Assembly: GCA_964017045.1 (NCBI GenBank)
Contig: OZ024802.1
Span: 33,587,802-33,651,801 of the forward strand
DNA length: 64,000 nt
Reading direction: 5' to 3'
Source: Omphiscola glabra
Lineage: Eukaryota > Mollusca > Gastropoda > Lymnaeidae
In this document: one piece after another, positions 10,933-21,748 of the stretch
Layout of the letters: the number at the start of each line of letters is the position of its first letter
Position numbering within the stretch: the first letter of the stretch is position 1
The notes under the pieces: generated by a model
The model's input: the letters and a program-made list of their open reading frames with translations, nothing else
Told to the model about the DNA's origin: nothing
Database searches by the model: none
Program-made: the position numbers and the translations under genes

Positions 10933-11377
10933 TGAGGATTGTTCTGTCAGATCTACTACTTTTTTAAGGACTGTTCTGTCAGATCTACTACTTTGTTAAG
11001 GACTGTTCTGTCAGATCTACTACTTTGTTAAGGACTGTTCTGTCAGATCTACTACTTTGTTAAGGACTGTTCTGTCAGATCTACTACTTTGTTAAGGACT
11101 GTTCTGTCAGATCTACTACTTTGTTAAGGACTGTTCTGTCAGATCTACTACTTTGTTAAGGACTGTTCTGTCAGATCTACTACTTTGTTAAGGACTGTTC
11201 TGTCAGATCTACTACTTTGTTAAGGACTGTTCTGTCAGATCTACTACTTTGTTAAGGACTGTTCTGTCAGATCTACTACTTTGTTAAGGACTGTTCTGTC
11301 AGATCTACTACTTTGTTAAGGACTGTTCTGTCAGATCTAATACTTTGTTAAGGACTGTTCTGTCAGATCTATTACTT
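10933..11377. repeat. 32-bp minisatellite, about 14 copies
   Basis: The unit contains AAGGACTGTTCTGTCAGATC and then TACTACTTTGTT. The central copies are practically identical, which indicates recent homogenisation, while the outer copies differ. Confidence 0.96.
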
Positions 11378-11446
11378 TATTTGTAGTTTTGATGAAGACT
11401 TGGCCGCCGATATCTTCAGAAAGAAGCACATAACAAACAACATCAG

Positions 11447-11688
11447 ACTGACTAATGTCCGAACTGACTTATGTCCCAACTGACTTATGTCCCAACTGAC
11501 CGACATCCGAATTCATGATGTCCCAACTTACTGACGTCTTAGCTGACTGATGTCAGAACTGACTGAACTCCCAATTGACTGATGTCCCAACTGACTGATA
11601 TCATAAATGACTGAAGTCCCAACTGACTAACGTCCCAACAGACTGATATCCCAACTGACTGATATCCCAGCTGACAAATGTCCCAAGA
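11447..11688. repeat. 16-bp degenerate minisatellite, about 15 copies
   Basis: Units of ACTGACTKATGTCCCA show many substitutions (GATATCC, GACGTC, CAGAACT). Confidence 0.85.
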
Positions 11689-11689
11689 A

Positions 11690-12004
11690 AATAAATTTCC
11701 TACAACAAATTTAGAATTAAAAAATGTTTCGCTTTTAATGCTATGTTAACCTAAGCTCTCAAAATCTACTTGAACAATTGACCGGGATTCTCAAATTGTG
11801 GTCCATGGAACTTTTAGTTGCTTTTCAATAGCCTTCAGTAGGTCTGTAAAGTGAACAATTTGATTCTTAACAAATTTTTAAGCGTTCCGTTATGGTTAGG
11901 GTAAGCACATCGAGATAGAATAGCTAACTATAGCAATGCTTCTTAAACTTTTGTAGTCAACGGATCCATCTTGCCTTTCAGATGGAGGCCATGGACACCT
12001 TTGC
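11690..12004. other. Unique stretch with hAT-terminus-like fragments
   Basis: The phrases GATTCTCAAATTGTGGTCCA (about 11795) and TGCTTCTTAAACTTTTGTAG (about 11937) resemble the CAGTGGTTCTCAAACT termini common in hAT elements, but they are in the same orientation and no element can be bounded. Confidence 0.3.
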
Positions 12005-12612
12005 AGGTCATGTGAAGGTTACGACACTTGCCAGTCATGTGAAGGTTACGACACTTATACAAGTCATGTGAAGGTTACGACACTTATGCCAGTCATGTGA
12101 AGGTTACGACACTTATGCCAGTCATGTGAAGGTTACGACACTTATACAAGTCATGTGAAGGTTACGACCCTTGCCAGTCATGTGAAGGTTAAGACACTTA
12201 TACAAGTCATGTGAAGGTTACGACACTTATGCCAGTCATGTGAAGGTTACGACACTTATGCCAGTCATGTGAAGGTTACGACACTTATACAAGTCATGTG
12301 AAGGTTACGACACTTATGCCAGTCATGTGAAGGTTACGACACTTGCCAGTCATGTGAAGGTTACGACACTTATGCCAGTCATGTGAAGGTTACGACACTT
12401 ATACAAGTCATGTGAAGGTTACGACACTTATACAAGTCATGTGAAGGTTACGACCCTTATGCCAGTCATGTGAAGGTTAAGACACTTATACAAGTCATGT
12501 GAAGGTTACGACACTTATGCCAGTCATGTGAAGGTTACGACCCTTATGCCAGTCATGTGAAGGTTACGACACTTATGCCAGTCATGTGAAGGTTACGACC
12601 CTTTTGCCCGTC
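12005..12612. repeat. 29/25-bp minisatellite, about 21 copies
   Basis: The unit is AGTCATGTGAAGGTTACGAC followed by ACTTATGCC, ACTTATACA or a shortened ACTTGCC, giving mixed 29- and 25-base spacing. Remnant copies (CCAGTCACGTGAACGTTAGG) reappear at 13052-13105, beyond the insertion at 12613-13045. Confidence 0.95.
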
Positions 12613-13045
12613 ATCATCATTATTTGTTATTAAGGTTTTCATATAGATCAGTACCCCAGCTTAGGTCTAGGCTCACTGCGCTTCACATAAAAATTAGCAA
12701 TTACAGAAACATATACATTGAAAAACAAAAAAAATTGGTTAAAAGTTTGACCTTACCCACCCAAGTACTATCTACCCCTGTCAAGCCATGGACAGCACCC
12801 AACACAATCGAGCGCTGTTTATCAGTCAGAGGGAGGCTGAGAATGAGTAGGTATAGTACAGTTTGAAGAGATGGGTTTTGAAGGCAGTTTTGAAGGCTGT
12901 GATGGTCGTTATATTGCGGATGTGTAATGGGAGAGGATTCCATTGTTTGGGAGGCACAGAAAGAGAAAGATCTTTCACCGTATGTTTTAGTGCGTGTTCT
13001 GGGAACAGAGAGAATTAGCGTGTCTGCGGAGGAACGAAGCTTAGG
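12613..13045 (-). mobile_element. Retroelement-like insertion splitting the 29-bp array
   Basis: A non-repetitive block lies between two parts of one minisatellite. Its left edge carries ATCATCATTATTTGTTATTA, and on the minus strand GTGAAGCGCAGTGAGCC followed by CTATATGAAAACC leads into that ATGATG tail. This layout is typical of SINE or LINE 3' ends. The interior block around 12900-12990 (GGGAGAGGATTCCATTG then GCACAGAAAGAGAAAGATC) resembles a widespread dispersed repeat. The family and full extent are unsure, and no clean target duplication is seen. Confidence 0.45.
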
Positions 13046-13105
13046 ACCATTTAGCCAGTCACGTGAACGTTAGGACCCCTTTGTCAGTCAGACGAAGGTG
13101 AAGGA

Positions 13106-13384
13106 CTCCTTCTTATAATAAACATTTAAACGCTTTTCATAAAATTATTATTTTAAAATGCGGCTCACAGACCCCCTGACATCTTTTTATGGACCTATAA
13201 AGGGTCGGTCGGCTGATCGCATGTTAAGAGCCCCTGACCTACTGAGATCGCAGCAAATCCTTAAAACATGTTTTGACATCAGTCAGCGCATGTGTGATGT
13301 ATTGACGGGTTGATCAGCTGATAACTAACAAGGTCATGACGTCAGACACGTTTTCCTACCCTGGTGATTAAAAATACGGTATTG
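13106..13384. other. Unique stretch, nothing recognised
   Basis: No coding or repeat signal beyond a fragment (CGGCTCACAGACCCCCTGAC) that may be a decayed transposon end. Confidence 0.35.
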
Positions 13385-13812
13385 TCAACAGCATATTATT
13401 TCTGCTAAGCCCCCCTCACGCAAATCACCACACAGCATATTATGTCTGCTAAGTCCCCCCTCACAATTCACCACACAGCATATTATGTCTGCTAAGGCCT
13501 CCCTCTCAATTCACCACACAGCATATTATGTCTGCTAAGACCCCCCTCTCAATTCACCACACAGCATATTATGTCTGCTAAGACCCCCCTCTCAATTCAC
13601 CACACAGCATATTATGTCTGCTAAGGCCGCCCCCTCTCAATTCACCACACAGCATATTATGTCTGCTAAGGCCCCCCTCTCAGAATTCACCACACAGCAT
13701 ATAATGTCTGCTAAGCCCCCATCTCAATTCACCACACAGCATATTATGTCTGCTAAGCCCCCATCTCAATTCACCACACAGCATATTATGTCTGCTAAGG
13801 CCCCCACACAAT
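13385..13812. repeat. About 43-bp minisatellite, about 10 copies
   Basis: The unit holds CACACAGCATATTATGTCTG then CTAAG, a C run and CTCAATTCAC. The C run varies in length, so spacing ranges from 41 to 45 bases. Confidence 0.93.
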
Positions 13813-13830
13813 GCATCCCATTGTTAGAAA

Positions 13831-14042
13831 GAACACACAGAAGTACTCATAAAACACACAGAAGTACTCATACAACACACAGAAGTACTCATACAACGCA
13901 CAGAAGTACTCATACAACACACAGAAGTACTCATACAACGCACAAAAGTACTCATACAACACACAGAAGTACTCATACAACGCACAGAAGTACTCATACA
14001 ACACACAGAAGTACTCATACAACACACAGAAGTACTCATACA
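13831..14042. repeat. 21-bp minisatellite, 10 copies
   Basis: Units of ACACAGAAGTACTCATACAA carry an ACACAC/ACGCAC alternation. Open on both strands because of the period. Confidence 0.94.
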
Positions 14043-14236
14043 TAGAGTCAGGAAATGACCAGCCAATAATTATCTTGTGAACTGATTGGATAAAATCAGA
14101 TCACGATTTGCTGGGTAGCTGTCCGGGGGAGGGGGGGAGGGGCGTTTATGTCAACAAGAACAGCTGGAAGGATTTCGTCGCCGCACGCGTATGTTGTGAC
14201 CGGATTTTTTTAGTGTGTGGGACGGAGAAGGGAAGC

Positions 14237-14412
14237 CAAAGGCGTAACTAAGGGGAGCAGAAGGGAGGGATAGCTGTCCCCAGGCGCCAGACGAGTACGA
14301 TGCGCCAAAATGGGATTTGATGGTATTTAGATAATAATAATGGGTTTCAGAGTTGAAGGGTGTCAGAACTGAATCTTGTCCCCGGGCGCGAACCACACTA
14401 GCTACGCCCCTG
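14237..14412 (+). mobile_element. hAT-like MITE (family A)
   Basis: The left end CAAAGGCGTAACTAAGG pairs with the inverted right end CTAGCTACGCCCCTG. Inside are TGTCCCCAGGCGCC, AATAATGGGTTTCAGA and AATCTTGTCCCCGGGCGCG, all shared with 34755-34898 and, inverted, with 41549-41650. Flanking octamers AGGGAAGC and GGGTGAGC match at 5 of 8 positions, perhaps a decayed duplication. Confidence 0.6.
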
Positions 14413-14507
14413 GGGTGAGCTAGGTTTTTGTGGTTACTTGCAGAGTAAAGACCAATTATTCTTTGTTGTTGAAAAACATAATCGAAATGACGTCCCTAGG
14501 CTAACGA

Positions 14508-15225
14508 GTTATGAGAGTACTCTGTTTTGGGTCAATGTTTGTTGAGAGTACTCTGTTTCTGGGTTAATGTTTGTTGAGAGTACTCTGTTTCTGGGTTAAT
14601 GTTTGTTGAGAGTACTCTGTTTCTGGGTCAATGTTTGTTTAGAGTTCTCTGTTTCTGGGTCAATGTTTGTTGAGAGTACTGTGTTTCTGGGTCAATGTTT
14701 GGTGAGAGTTCTATGTTTCTGGGTCAATGTTTGGTGAGAGTTCTCTGTTTCTGGGTCAATGTTTGTTGAGAGTACTCTGTTTCTGGGTTAATGTTTGGTG
14801 AGAGTTCTCTGTTTCTGGGTCAATGTTTGTTGAGAGTACCCTGTTTCTGGGTCAACGTTTGTTGAGAGTACTCTGTTTCTGGGTCAATGTATGTTTAGAA
14901 TACTCTGTTTCTGGGTTATGCTATGTTGAGAGTACTCTGTTTCTGGGTCAATGTATGTTTAGAGTACTCTGTTTCTGGGTCAATGTTTGTTGAGAGTAAT
15001 CTGTTTCTGGGTCAATGTATGTTGAGAGTACTCTGTTTCTGGGACAATGTTTGTTGAGATTACTCTGTTTCTGGGTCAATGTTTTTTTTAGAGTACTCTG
15101 TTTCTGGGTCAATGCTTGTTGAGAGTACTCATTTTTTTGGTCAATGTTTGGTACTCTGATTCTGGGTCAATGTTTGGTACTCTGATTCTGGGTCAATGTT
15201 TGGTACTCTGATTCTGGGTCAATGT
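14508..15225. repeat. 32-bp minisatellite, about 22 copies, with shortened copies at the right end
   Basis: The unit is GAGAGTACTCTGTTTCTGGG then TCAATGTTTGTT. From about 15150 the copies shrink to 26 bases (GGTACTCTGATTCTGGGTCA), so an internal deletion derivative was itself amplified. Confidence 0.95.
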
Positions 15226-15483
15226 TTATATTCTGTGGCGAATGTCGGATAAAAACATTGGGAAATTGAGAAGTGAATGCGAGTCGTCGTGTCACAGCTG
15301 TGTCACCAAGGTGTCAGACAGTACGTATACTTGCGACCGCAAGGTCAACAGTGTGTCCATTGGTGTTGTAATGTCAAGTGGCGTCCATTGGTGTTTTGAC
15401 GGCAGGGTAATGGTTAATTCTGTTGCATGGCAACACTGATAGTCTCACGCAGAGCCACTGGAAGATGCTTGGTACAATTGTCC
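15226..15483. other. Unique stretch with a possible exon
   Basis: A 65-codon plus-strand frame at 15242-15439 has several Cys (ESSCHSCVTK, TYTCDRK) but no known domain, and a minus-strand frame is open over the same DNA. It sits between an array and a fold-back element. I cannot decide whether either strand is coding. Confidence 0.25.
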
Positions 15484-15766
15484 GTATCCGGAAATTTGAT
15501 CGAAAGAAATTTCGTCGACGGAAACTTGATCGACGGAATTTTGATCGAACGGAAATTTGGTCGAATCTTTTTTTTTAGTTTACACGTTAAAATTTTGCGT
15601 CAAATTTCTTTTTGAACGCATTATTTTGTTTTACTATATAGTATAGTGCGTTCAAAAAGAAATTAGACGAAAATTTTAACGTGTGAACTGAAAAAAATAT
15701 TCGACCAAATTTCCGTTCGATCAATTTTCTGTCGACGAAATCTCTTTCGATCAAATTTCCGGTAAC
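15484..15766. mobile_element. Fold-back MITE, nearly perfect long palindrome
   Basis: The left arm begins CCGGAAATTTGATCGAAAG and the right arm ends with its complement CTTTCGATCAAATTTCCGG. The arms stay complementary for more than 110 bases inward through ACCAAATTTCC and ACACGTTAAAATTTT, around a short centre TTTTACTATATAG near 15632. The inner part resembles the PIF/Harbinger-like MITE at 8703. One arm has an extra segment of about 20 bases near 15530. Transcripts would form a long hairpin. Confidence 0.75.
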
Positions 15767-16014
15767 CACAATTTTCCCCAACGAAGCCTGTGGACTTTCA
15801 ATGGCACATAACGGCAACATTGCATTACAGGCATTAGTATGGAACTGTGTGGAGAAATTGGGCTCGGCCTTCTGACAAGACATCTGAGTTAGAGACTGCA
15901 TCTTCATCACACGGGAGACGATTGTTCAGATACGAAGCGAAATTCTCGAAAAACCAATTACTAAAATGTATACTTGAAATTTATATAAATGAGACTGAGG
16001 GCATCGTAATCGCA
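15767..16014. other. Unique stretch, nothing recognised
   Basis: Short frames on both strands (15847-16047 plus, 15587-15910 minus) lack domains. The minus frame runs through the fold-back element and is therefore doubtful. Confidence 0.35.
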
Positions 16015-16272
16015 TGGAGACGATTGTGTGTAAGCAATCTTCTGTAGGGAACTGTATGTAAGCAATCTTCTGTAGGGAGCTGTGTGTAAGCAATCTTCTG
16101 TAGGGGGCTGTGTGTAAGCAATCTTCTGTAGTGAGCTGTGCAAAGTCAAACTATATATAGGAGCTTTAAGATGATTGTATGTAAGCAATCTTCTGTAGGG
16201 AGCTGTATGTAAGCAATCTTCTGTAGGGAACTTTATGTAAGCAATATTCTGTAGGGAGCTGTGCAAAGTCAA
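16015..16272. repeat. 29-bp minisatellite in two blocks
   Basis: Units of AGCAATCTTCTGTAGGGAGC plus TGTGTGTAA occur in two runs. Each run ends in GTGCAAAGTCAAACT, so a block of about 130 bases (monomers plus tail) has been duplicated. Confidence 0.88.
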
Positions 16273-16325
16273 ACTCAATATAGGCGTTTAAAGAAAACAT
16301 TACAAAGATCAGCTCACGATTCAGT

Positions 16326-16443
16326 TGTCATCGACGTCAGTGGCATCGGTCTCAGTTGAGATCGGCGTCAGTTGCCATCGACGTCAGTGGCATCGGCGTC
16401 AGTTGCCATCGACGTCAGTGGCATCGGTGTCAGTTGAAATCGG
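16326..16443. repeat. 21/42-bp repeat
   Basis: CATCGACGTCAGTGGCATCG alternates with a GCGTCAGTTG segment, about three dimeric copies, each with a GACGTC palindrome. Confidence 0.8.
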
Positions 16444-16689
16444 CTTGCCGACAAGAAATGAACAGTTAACCTGGCACTGAGACATTTGGGGATCAATAAC
16501 AAAGTCTCCCATAAGTCACTCGACGCCAACCGGCAAGAGACAGACGAAAAACGAGAGCATCTGATGGCACACCGGTGACATTGTCTCTGATTGTTCCAAT
16601 GCTAAACAGTTTGCAAAGACCAGAATTGGGATTCATAGCCAGCTCCAGGTTTGAAAAGTTATTCTACCCACAGATCCCTATAAGAAAAC

Positions 16690-16722
<33 letters not shown>

Positions 16723-16999
16723 GTCCCGTAGTCCTTCGACCGTTGGGACGCAACAGATGACACAAACTATTCTTCTCCATTCCTCTCAGTCTCCTGCCCT
16801 ACGCATAGCATCGCCTAGTTTTAATCCCGTCCATTCTTTGATGTTATCTTCCCATCTTTTTCTCTGTCTCCCTCCTCTAGTAGTGCCCTGTATGATTTAT
16901 TTGGCGAGCCCTTGTTTTCTGGTCACGTGGCCATACCATTCAAGTTTGCACTTTTTTACAGACACCAGGAGGTCATCGTACTGCCCAGTTGCTTGACAA
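16690..16999 (-). mobile_element. Non-LTR retrotransposon 3' end, ORF2 C-terminus with two stops
   Basis: Read on the minus strand, one frame gives QATGQYDDLL, KLEWYGHVTRKQGLAK, then GGRQRKRWEDNIKEWTGL and EEWRRIV, followed by an (ATG)n tail at 16690-16722. This WYGHV ... RGRxxxRW.DNIKEWTGL ... WRRIV series is the classic C-terminal end of the second ORF of RTE/Jockey-like non-LTR elements in marine invertebrates. In-frame stops lie at 16897-16899 (TAA) and 16786-16788 (TGA), so it is a dead 5'-truncated copy. Reverse transcriptase and endonuclease regions are absent. Confidence 0.85.
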
Positions 17000-17131
17000 A
17001 AACAATATTCATAAATACATGAGACAAAGTTAAGTTTGTTTCAATGAAACGACCATTTGTGATTAAACTTTTTGAATTGTCGAAAGTTAATATAATTCTT
17101 ATTTAAAACTTTTGCATCGATTGCAGGGATG

Positions 17132-17556
17132 TAGAGGTGCACAACTGCAATATCAAAAACAAACGCTCTATGTTAGAGGTGCACAGCTGCAATATCAAAA
17201 ACAAAAGCTCTGTGTTAGAGATGCACAGCTGCAATATCAAGAACAAAATCTCTATGTTAGAGGTGCACAGCTGCAATATCAAGAACAAAAGTTCTATGTT
17301 AAAGATGCACAGCTGCAATATCAAGAACAAAAGCTCTATGTTAAAGATGCACAGCTGCAATATCAAGAACAAAAGTTCTATGTTAAAGATGCACAGCTGC
17401 AATATCAAGAACAAAAGCTCTATGTTAAAGATGCACAGCTGCAATATCAAGAACAAAAGTTCTATGTTAAAGATGCACAGCTGCAATATCAAGAACAAAA
17501 GCTCTATGTTAGAGGAGCACAGCTGAAATATCAAGAAAAAAAGCTCTATGTTAGCT
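17132..17556. repeat. 42-bp minisatellite, 10 copies
   Basis: The unit is GTGCACAGCTGCAATATCAA then GAACAAAAGCTCTATGTTA and a GAG/AAG end. Each unit has CAGCTG and GTGCAC palindromes. It is open on both strands because 42 is divisible by three (the plus frame reads AQLQYQEQKLYV). Confidence 0.96.
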
Positions 17557-17587
17557 TGTTATATGATCAACACAGTCTGTGAAAAGA

Positions 17588-18928
17588 CTAAGAGCCTGAC
17601 AGACTAAGTGCCAGACAGACTAAGTGCCAGGCAGACTAAGTGCCAGGCAGACTAAGTGCCAGACAGACTAAGTGTCAGGCAGACTAAGTGCCAGGCAGAC
17701 TATGTGCCAGACAGACTAAGTGCCAGGCAGACTAAGTGACAGGCAAACTAAGTGCCAGGCAGACTAAGTGCCAGGCAGACTAAGTGCCCGGCAGACTAAG
17801 TGCCAGACAGAATAAGTGCCCGGCAGACTAAGTTTTAAGCAGACTAAGTGCCAGGCAGATTAAGTGTCAGGCAGACTAAGTGCCAGGCAGACTTAGTGCC
17901 AGGCAGACTAAGTGCGATGCAGACTAAGTGCCAGGCAGACCATGAGCCAGGCAGACAAGTGCCCGACGGACTAAGTGCCAGGCAGACTAAGAGCCAGGCA
18001 GAATAAGTGCCAGGCAGACTACGTGCCAGACAGACTAAGTTTCAAGCAGACTAAGTGCCAGGCAGATTAAGTGTCAGGCAGACTAAGTGCCAAGCAGACT
18101 TAGTGCCAGGCAGACTAAGTGCGATGCAGACTTAGTGCCAGGCAGACCATGAGCCAGACAGACAAGTGCCCGACGGACTAAGTGCCAGGCAGACTAAGAG
18201 CCAGGCAGAATAAGTGCCAGGCAGACTACGTGCCAGACAGACTAAGTGCCAGGCAGACTAAGAGCCAGGCAGACAAGTGCCCGGCAGACAAGGAGCCAGA
18301 CAGACTAAGTGCCAGGCAGACTAAGTGCCAGGCAGACTAAGTGCCCGGCATACTAAGTGCCAGACAGAATAAGTGCCCGGCAGACTAAGTTTCAAGCAGA
18401 CTAAGTGCCAGGCAGATTAAGTGTCAGGCAGACTAAGTGCCAGGCAGACTTAGTGCCAGGCAGACTAAGTGCGATGCAGACTAAGTGCCAGGCAGACCAT
18501 GAGCCAGGCAGACAAGTGCCCGACGGACTAAGTGCCAGGCAGACTAAGAGCCAGGCAGAATAAGTGCCAGGCAGACTACGTGCCAGACAGACTAAGTTTC
18601 AAGCAGACTAAGTGCCAGGCAGATTAAGTGTCAGGCAGACTAAGTGCCAAGCAGACTTAGTGCCAGGCAGACTAAGTGCGATGCAGACTTAGTGCCAGGC
18701 AGACCATGAGCCAGACAGACAAGTGCCCGACGGACTAAGTGCCAGGCAGACTAAGAGCCAGGCAGAATAAGTGCCAGGCAGACTACGTGCCAGACAGACT
18801 AAGTGCCAGGCAGACTAAGAGCCAGGCAGACAAGTGCCCGGCAGACAAGGAGCCAGACAAACTAAGTGCCAGGCAGACTAAGAGCCAGGCAGACAAGTGC
18901 CAGGCAATCTAAGAGCCAGCCAGTCTAA
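17588..18928. repeat. 16-bp minisatellite with a 557-bp higher-order duplication
   Basis: Monomers of AGACTAAGTGCCAGGC run for 1.34 kb. Marker variants repeat with exact spacing: the AGTTTyAAGC variant lies at 17831, 18038, 18388 and 18595, so both pairs 17831/18388 and 18038/18595 are 557 bases apart. The GCGATGCAGAC, CCATGAGCC and GCCCGACGG variants follow the same order each time. A 557-bp segment was therefore duplicated in tandem after the monomers diverged. Confidence 0.95.
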
Positions 18929-19510
18929 GGACCATGAATTCAGATCAAGTAGTGTGATCAGGAAGTCAGATGAGGAAGTCAGATCAGAAAATTATCTTGA
19001 AAAAAAAATAAAAACTCTTAGAGTTGAACTTGTTCTCATGGCTTATATGACATTTGTTTAATATAACATAACACATAATAATAAGACATGATTTCTATTC
19101 TCCATACCCACTACGCAATAAGTATCGACTTCTTAGCTGAATAGGCGCCACTTTATAGAAGTAGACATAGTAATCGAAAGCTAGTAAATGAAGTAGGAGT
19201 CGATTACTATTAGTTGAAGTAAGAGTCTTTTATTCACGTTTTGTTTTTTCTCCTGGCCATCAGACAAGTTAAAACTCGAGTACGATTATACAACCTGATT
19301 GAACTGTGATTGGTCCAATCTAATAATTCGCCAGCTGCAACCACAGCCATTGTCATGAGACTTGGGGACTTCCTTATTGCTGTCATGTCCCACAATGCAG
19401 CCGGCTAGGAGACTTTGGGGTCAAGGACAAAAAGGTTCTAAATCCTTAATCATATTTGAGGGATGAACAATGATACTGGCTGGATCCAGCTACAACAGTT
19501 TGAAATTAGG
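18929..19510. other. Unique stretch, nothing recognised
   Basis: AT-rich, with a partial self-similarity (GAAGTAG/GAAGTAAGAGTC) near 19160-19225. No exon with paired splice sites is visible. Confidence 0.4.
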
Positions 19511-19935
19511 CAAATGTAGCCGCCCATGTACCAAGGTGAGTGTAGCCGCCCATGTACCAAGGTGAGTGTAGCCGCCCATGTACCAAGGTGAGTGTAGCCG
19601 CCCATATACCAAGGTGAGTGTAGCCGCCCATGTACCAAGGCGAGTGTAGTCACCCATGTACCAAGGTGAGTGTAGTCACCCATGTACCAAGGTGAGTGTA
19701 GTCACCCATGTACCAAGGCGAGTGTAGTCACCCATGTACCAAGGCGAGTGTAGTCACCCATGTACCAAGGCGAGTGTAGTCACCCATGTACCAGGCGAGT
19801 GTAGTCACCCATGTATCAAGGCGAGTGTAGTCACCCATGTACCAAGGCGAGTGTAGTCACCCATGTACCAAGGCGAGTGTAGTCACCCATGTACCAAGGC
19901 GAGTGTAGCCGCCCATGTAGCAGGGTGAGTGTAGC
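19511..19935. repeat. 26-bp minisatellite, about 16 copies
   Basis: The unit is CAAGGTGAGTGTAGCCGCCC plus ATGTAC. The left third carries GCCGCCC and GGTGAG, the rest GTCACCC and GGCGAG, and the last two copies revert to GCCGCCC. It abuts the next array without a spacer. Confidence 0.94.
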
Positions 19936-19936
19936 C

Positions 19937-20927
19937 ACATTAGATTGGTTCAGAACTTGCATACCAAATCTCAACACATTAGTTTGTCTCAGAACTTGCA
20001 TACCAAATCTCAACACATTAGACTGGCTCATAACTTGCAAACCAATCTCAACACATTAGACTGGCTCATAACTTGCAAACCAAATCTCAACACATTAGAC
20101 TGGCTCATAACTTGCAAACCAAATCTCAACACATTAGATTGGCTCAGAACTTGCAAACCAAATCTCAACACATTAGACTGGCTCAGAACTTGCAAACCAA
20201 ATCTCAACACATTAGACTGGCTCATAACTTGCAAACCAAATCTCAACACATTAGATTGGCTCAGAAATTGCATACCGAATCTCAACACATTAGTTTGGCT
20301 CAGAACGTGCATACCGAATCTCAACACATTAGATTGGCTCAGAACTTGCATACCGAATCTCAACACATTAGTTTGTCTCAGAACTTGCATACCAAATCTC
20401 AACACATTAGACTGGCTCATAACTTGCATACCGAATCTCAACACATTAGACTGGCTCATAACTTGCAAACCAAATCTCAACACATTAGACTGGCTCATAA
20501 CTTGCAAACCAAATCTCAACACATTAGACTGGCTCAGAACTTGCAAACCAAATCTCAACACATTAGATTGGCTCAGAACTTGCAAACCAAATCTCAACAC
20601 ATTAGATTGGCTCAGAACTTGCATACCGAATCTCAACACATTAGATTGGCTCAGAACTTGCATACCGAATCTCAACACATTAGATTGGCTCAGAACTTGC
20701 ATACCGAATCTCAACACATTAGACTGGCTCATAACTTGCAAACCAAATCTCAACACATTAGATTGGCTCAGAACTTGCATACCGAATCTCAACACATTAG
20801 ATTGGCTCAGAACTTGCATACCGAATCTCAACACATTAGATTGGCTCAGAACTTGCATACCGAATCTCAACACATTAGACTGGCTCAGAACTTGCATACC
20901 GAATCTCAACACATTAGATTGGCTCAG
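19937..20927. repeat. 39-bp minisatellite, about 25 copies
   Basis: The unit is AACTTGCATACCGAATCTCA then ACACATTAGATTGGCTCAG. Linked variants (GCAAACCAAAT with CATAACT versus GCATACCGAAT with CAGAACT) form runs, indicating block duplication. Thirteen-codon periodicity makes all three long frames here artefacts. Confidence 0.97.
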
Positions 20928-21054
20928 GCCAAAGCAAGGAAAGAAAAGGGAGATGACAGATAGCAGCACTTTTATGAACATTTATAACCGTTTTAAAGTC
21001 TGATTATAAATACCACCGATTTTAAATGAATTAAAGGAAACATTCATCCATACA
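20928..21054. other. Short unique spacer
   Basis: AT-rich spacer after the 39-bp array. Nothing is recognised. Confidence 0.4.
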
Positions 21055-21436
21055 ATATTAAGTTTTCAACTATTCAACTTTTAGTTTATCATTATACAAC
21101 TTTCATTTTATTATTATACAACTTTTAGTTTATCATTATACAACTTTCATTTTATCATTATACAACTTTTAGTTTATCATTATACAACTTTCATTTTATC
21201 ATTATACAACTTTTAGTTTATCATTATACAACTTTTAGTTTATCATTATACAACTTTCATTTTATTATTATACAACTTTTAGTTTATCATTAAACAACTT
21301 TCATTTTATCATTATACAACTTTTAGTCTATCTTTATACAACTTTCAGTTTATCATTATACAACTTTTAGTTTATCATTATACAACTTTTATTTTATCAT
21401 TATACAACTTTTAGTTATTCATTATACAACTTTCAG
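21055..21436. repeat. 22-bp minisatellite, left part
   Basis: Units of TTATCATTATACAACTTTTA plus GT alternate with a TTTCATT-ending variant. The array is interrupted by a retrotransposon fragment and resumes at 21749. Confidence 0.95.
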
Positions 21437-21748
21437 ATACTTAGACATATACAAAAGAGACATGAAGGCGGCCAACATCAATATCTCAAATTTGGAGGAC
21501 CTGGCGGAGGATCGATCCACATGGCGGGGCATCGTGAAGGCAGGATCACTACGTGTCGAGGAGCTCTACAGGGCCGAAGCAGCTGCAAAGAGAGCGCAGA
21601 GAAAGGCCAGAAAACACTGCTCCACCGCATTCGTGTGTGGGTCATGCAAAAGAGACTGCCACTCGAGGATCGGTCTCACTAGCCACACCAAGAGCTGCAA
21701 TCAGACAAGATAATCTATCGTCTCTCGTAGACGGAAAGATGCCATACA
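21437..21748 (+). mobile_element. Non-LTR retrotransposon ORF2 C-terminal fragment inserted in the array
   Basis: A frame open from about 21438 reads YKRDMKAANIN, LAEDRSTWR, then a basic helix with AKRAQRKARKH and CGSCKRDCHSRIGLTSHTKSC before a stop at 21711-21713. The order 'YKRDxKA ... DRxxWR ... FxCxxCxRxCxSRIGLxSHxxxC' is the usual C-terminus of many metazoan non-LTR elements and ends in a C2H2-like finger. About 35 bases of 3' UTR follow. The 13-base string ATACAACTTTCAG occurs at 21424-21436 and again at 21749-21761, so a target duplication is likely, although the host array itself contains this string. The frame is undamaged, but only the last 83 residues or so exist. Confidence 0.85.

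Noticed and set aside
19945..21003. 296-352-codon frames of the 39-bp array
   Set aside because: Open in two plus frames and one minus frame, as expected for this period.
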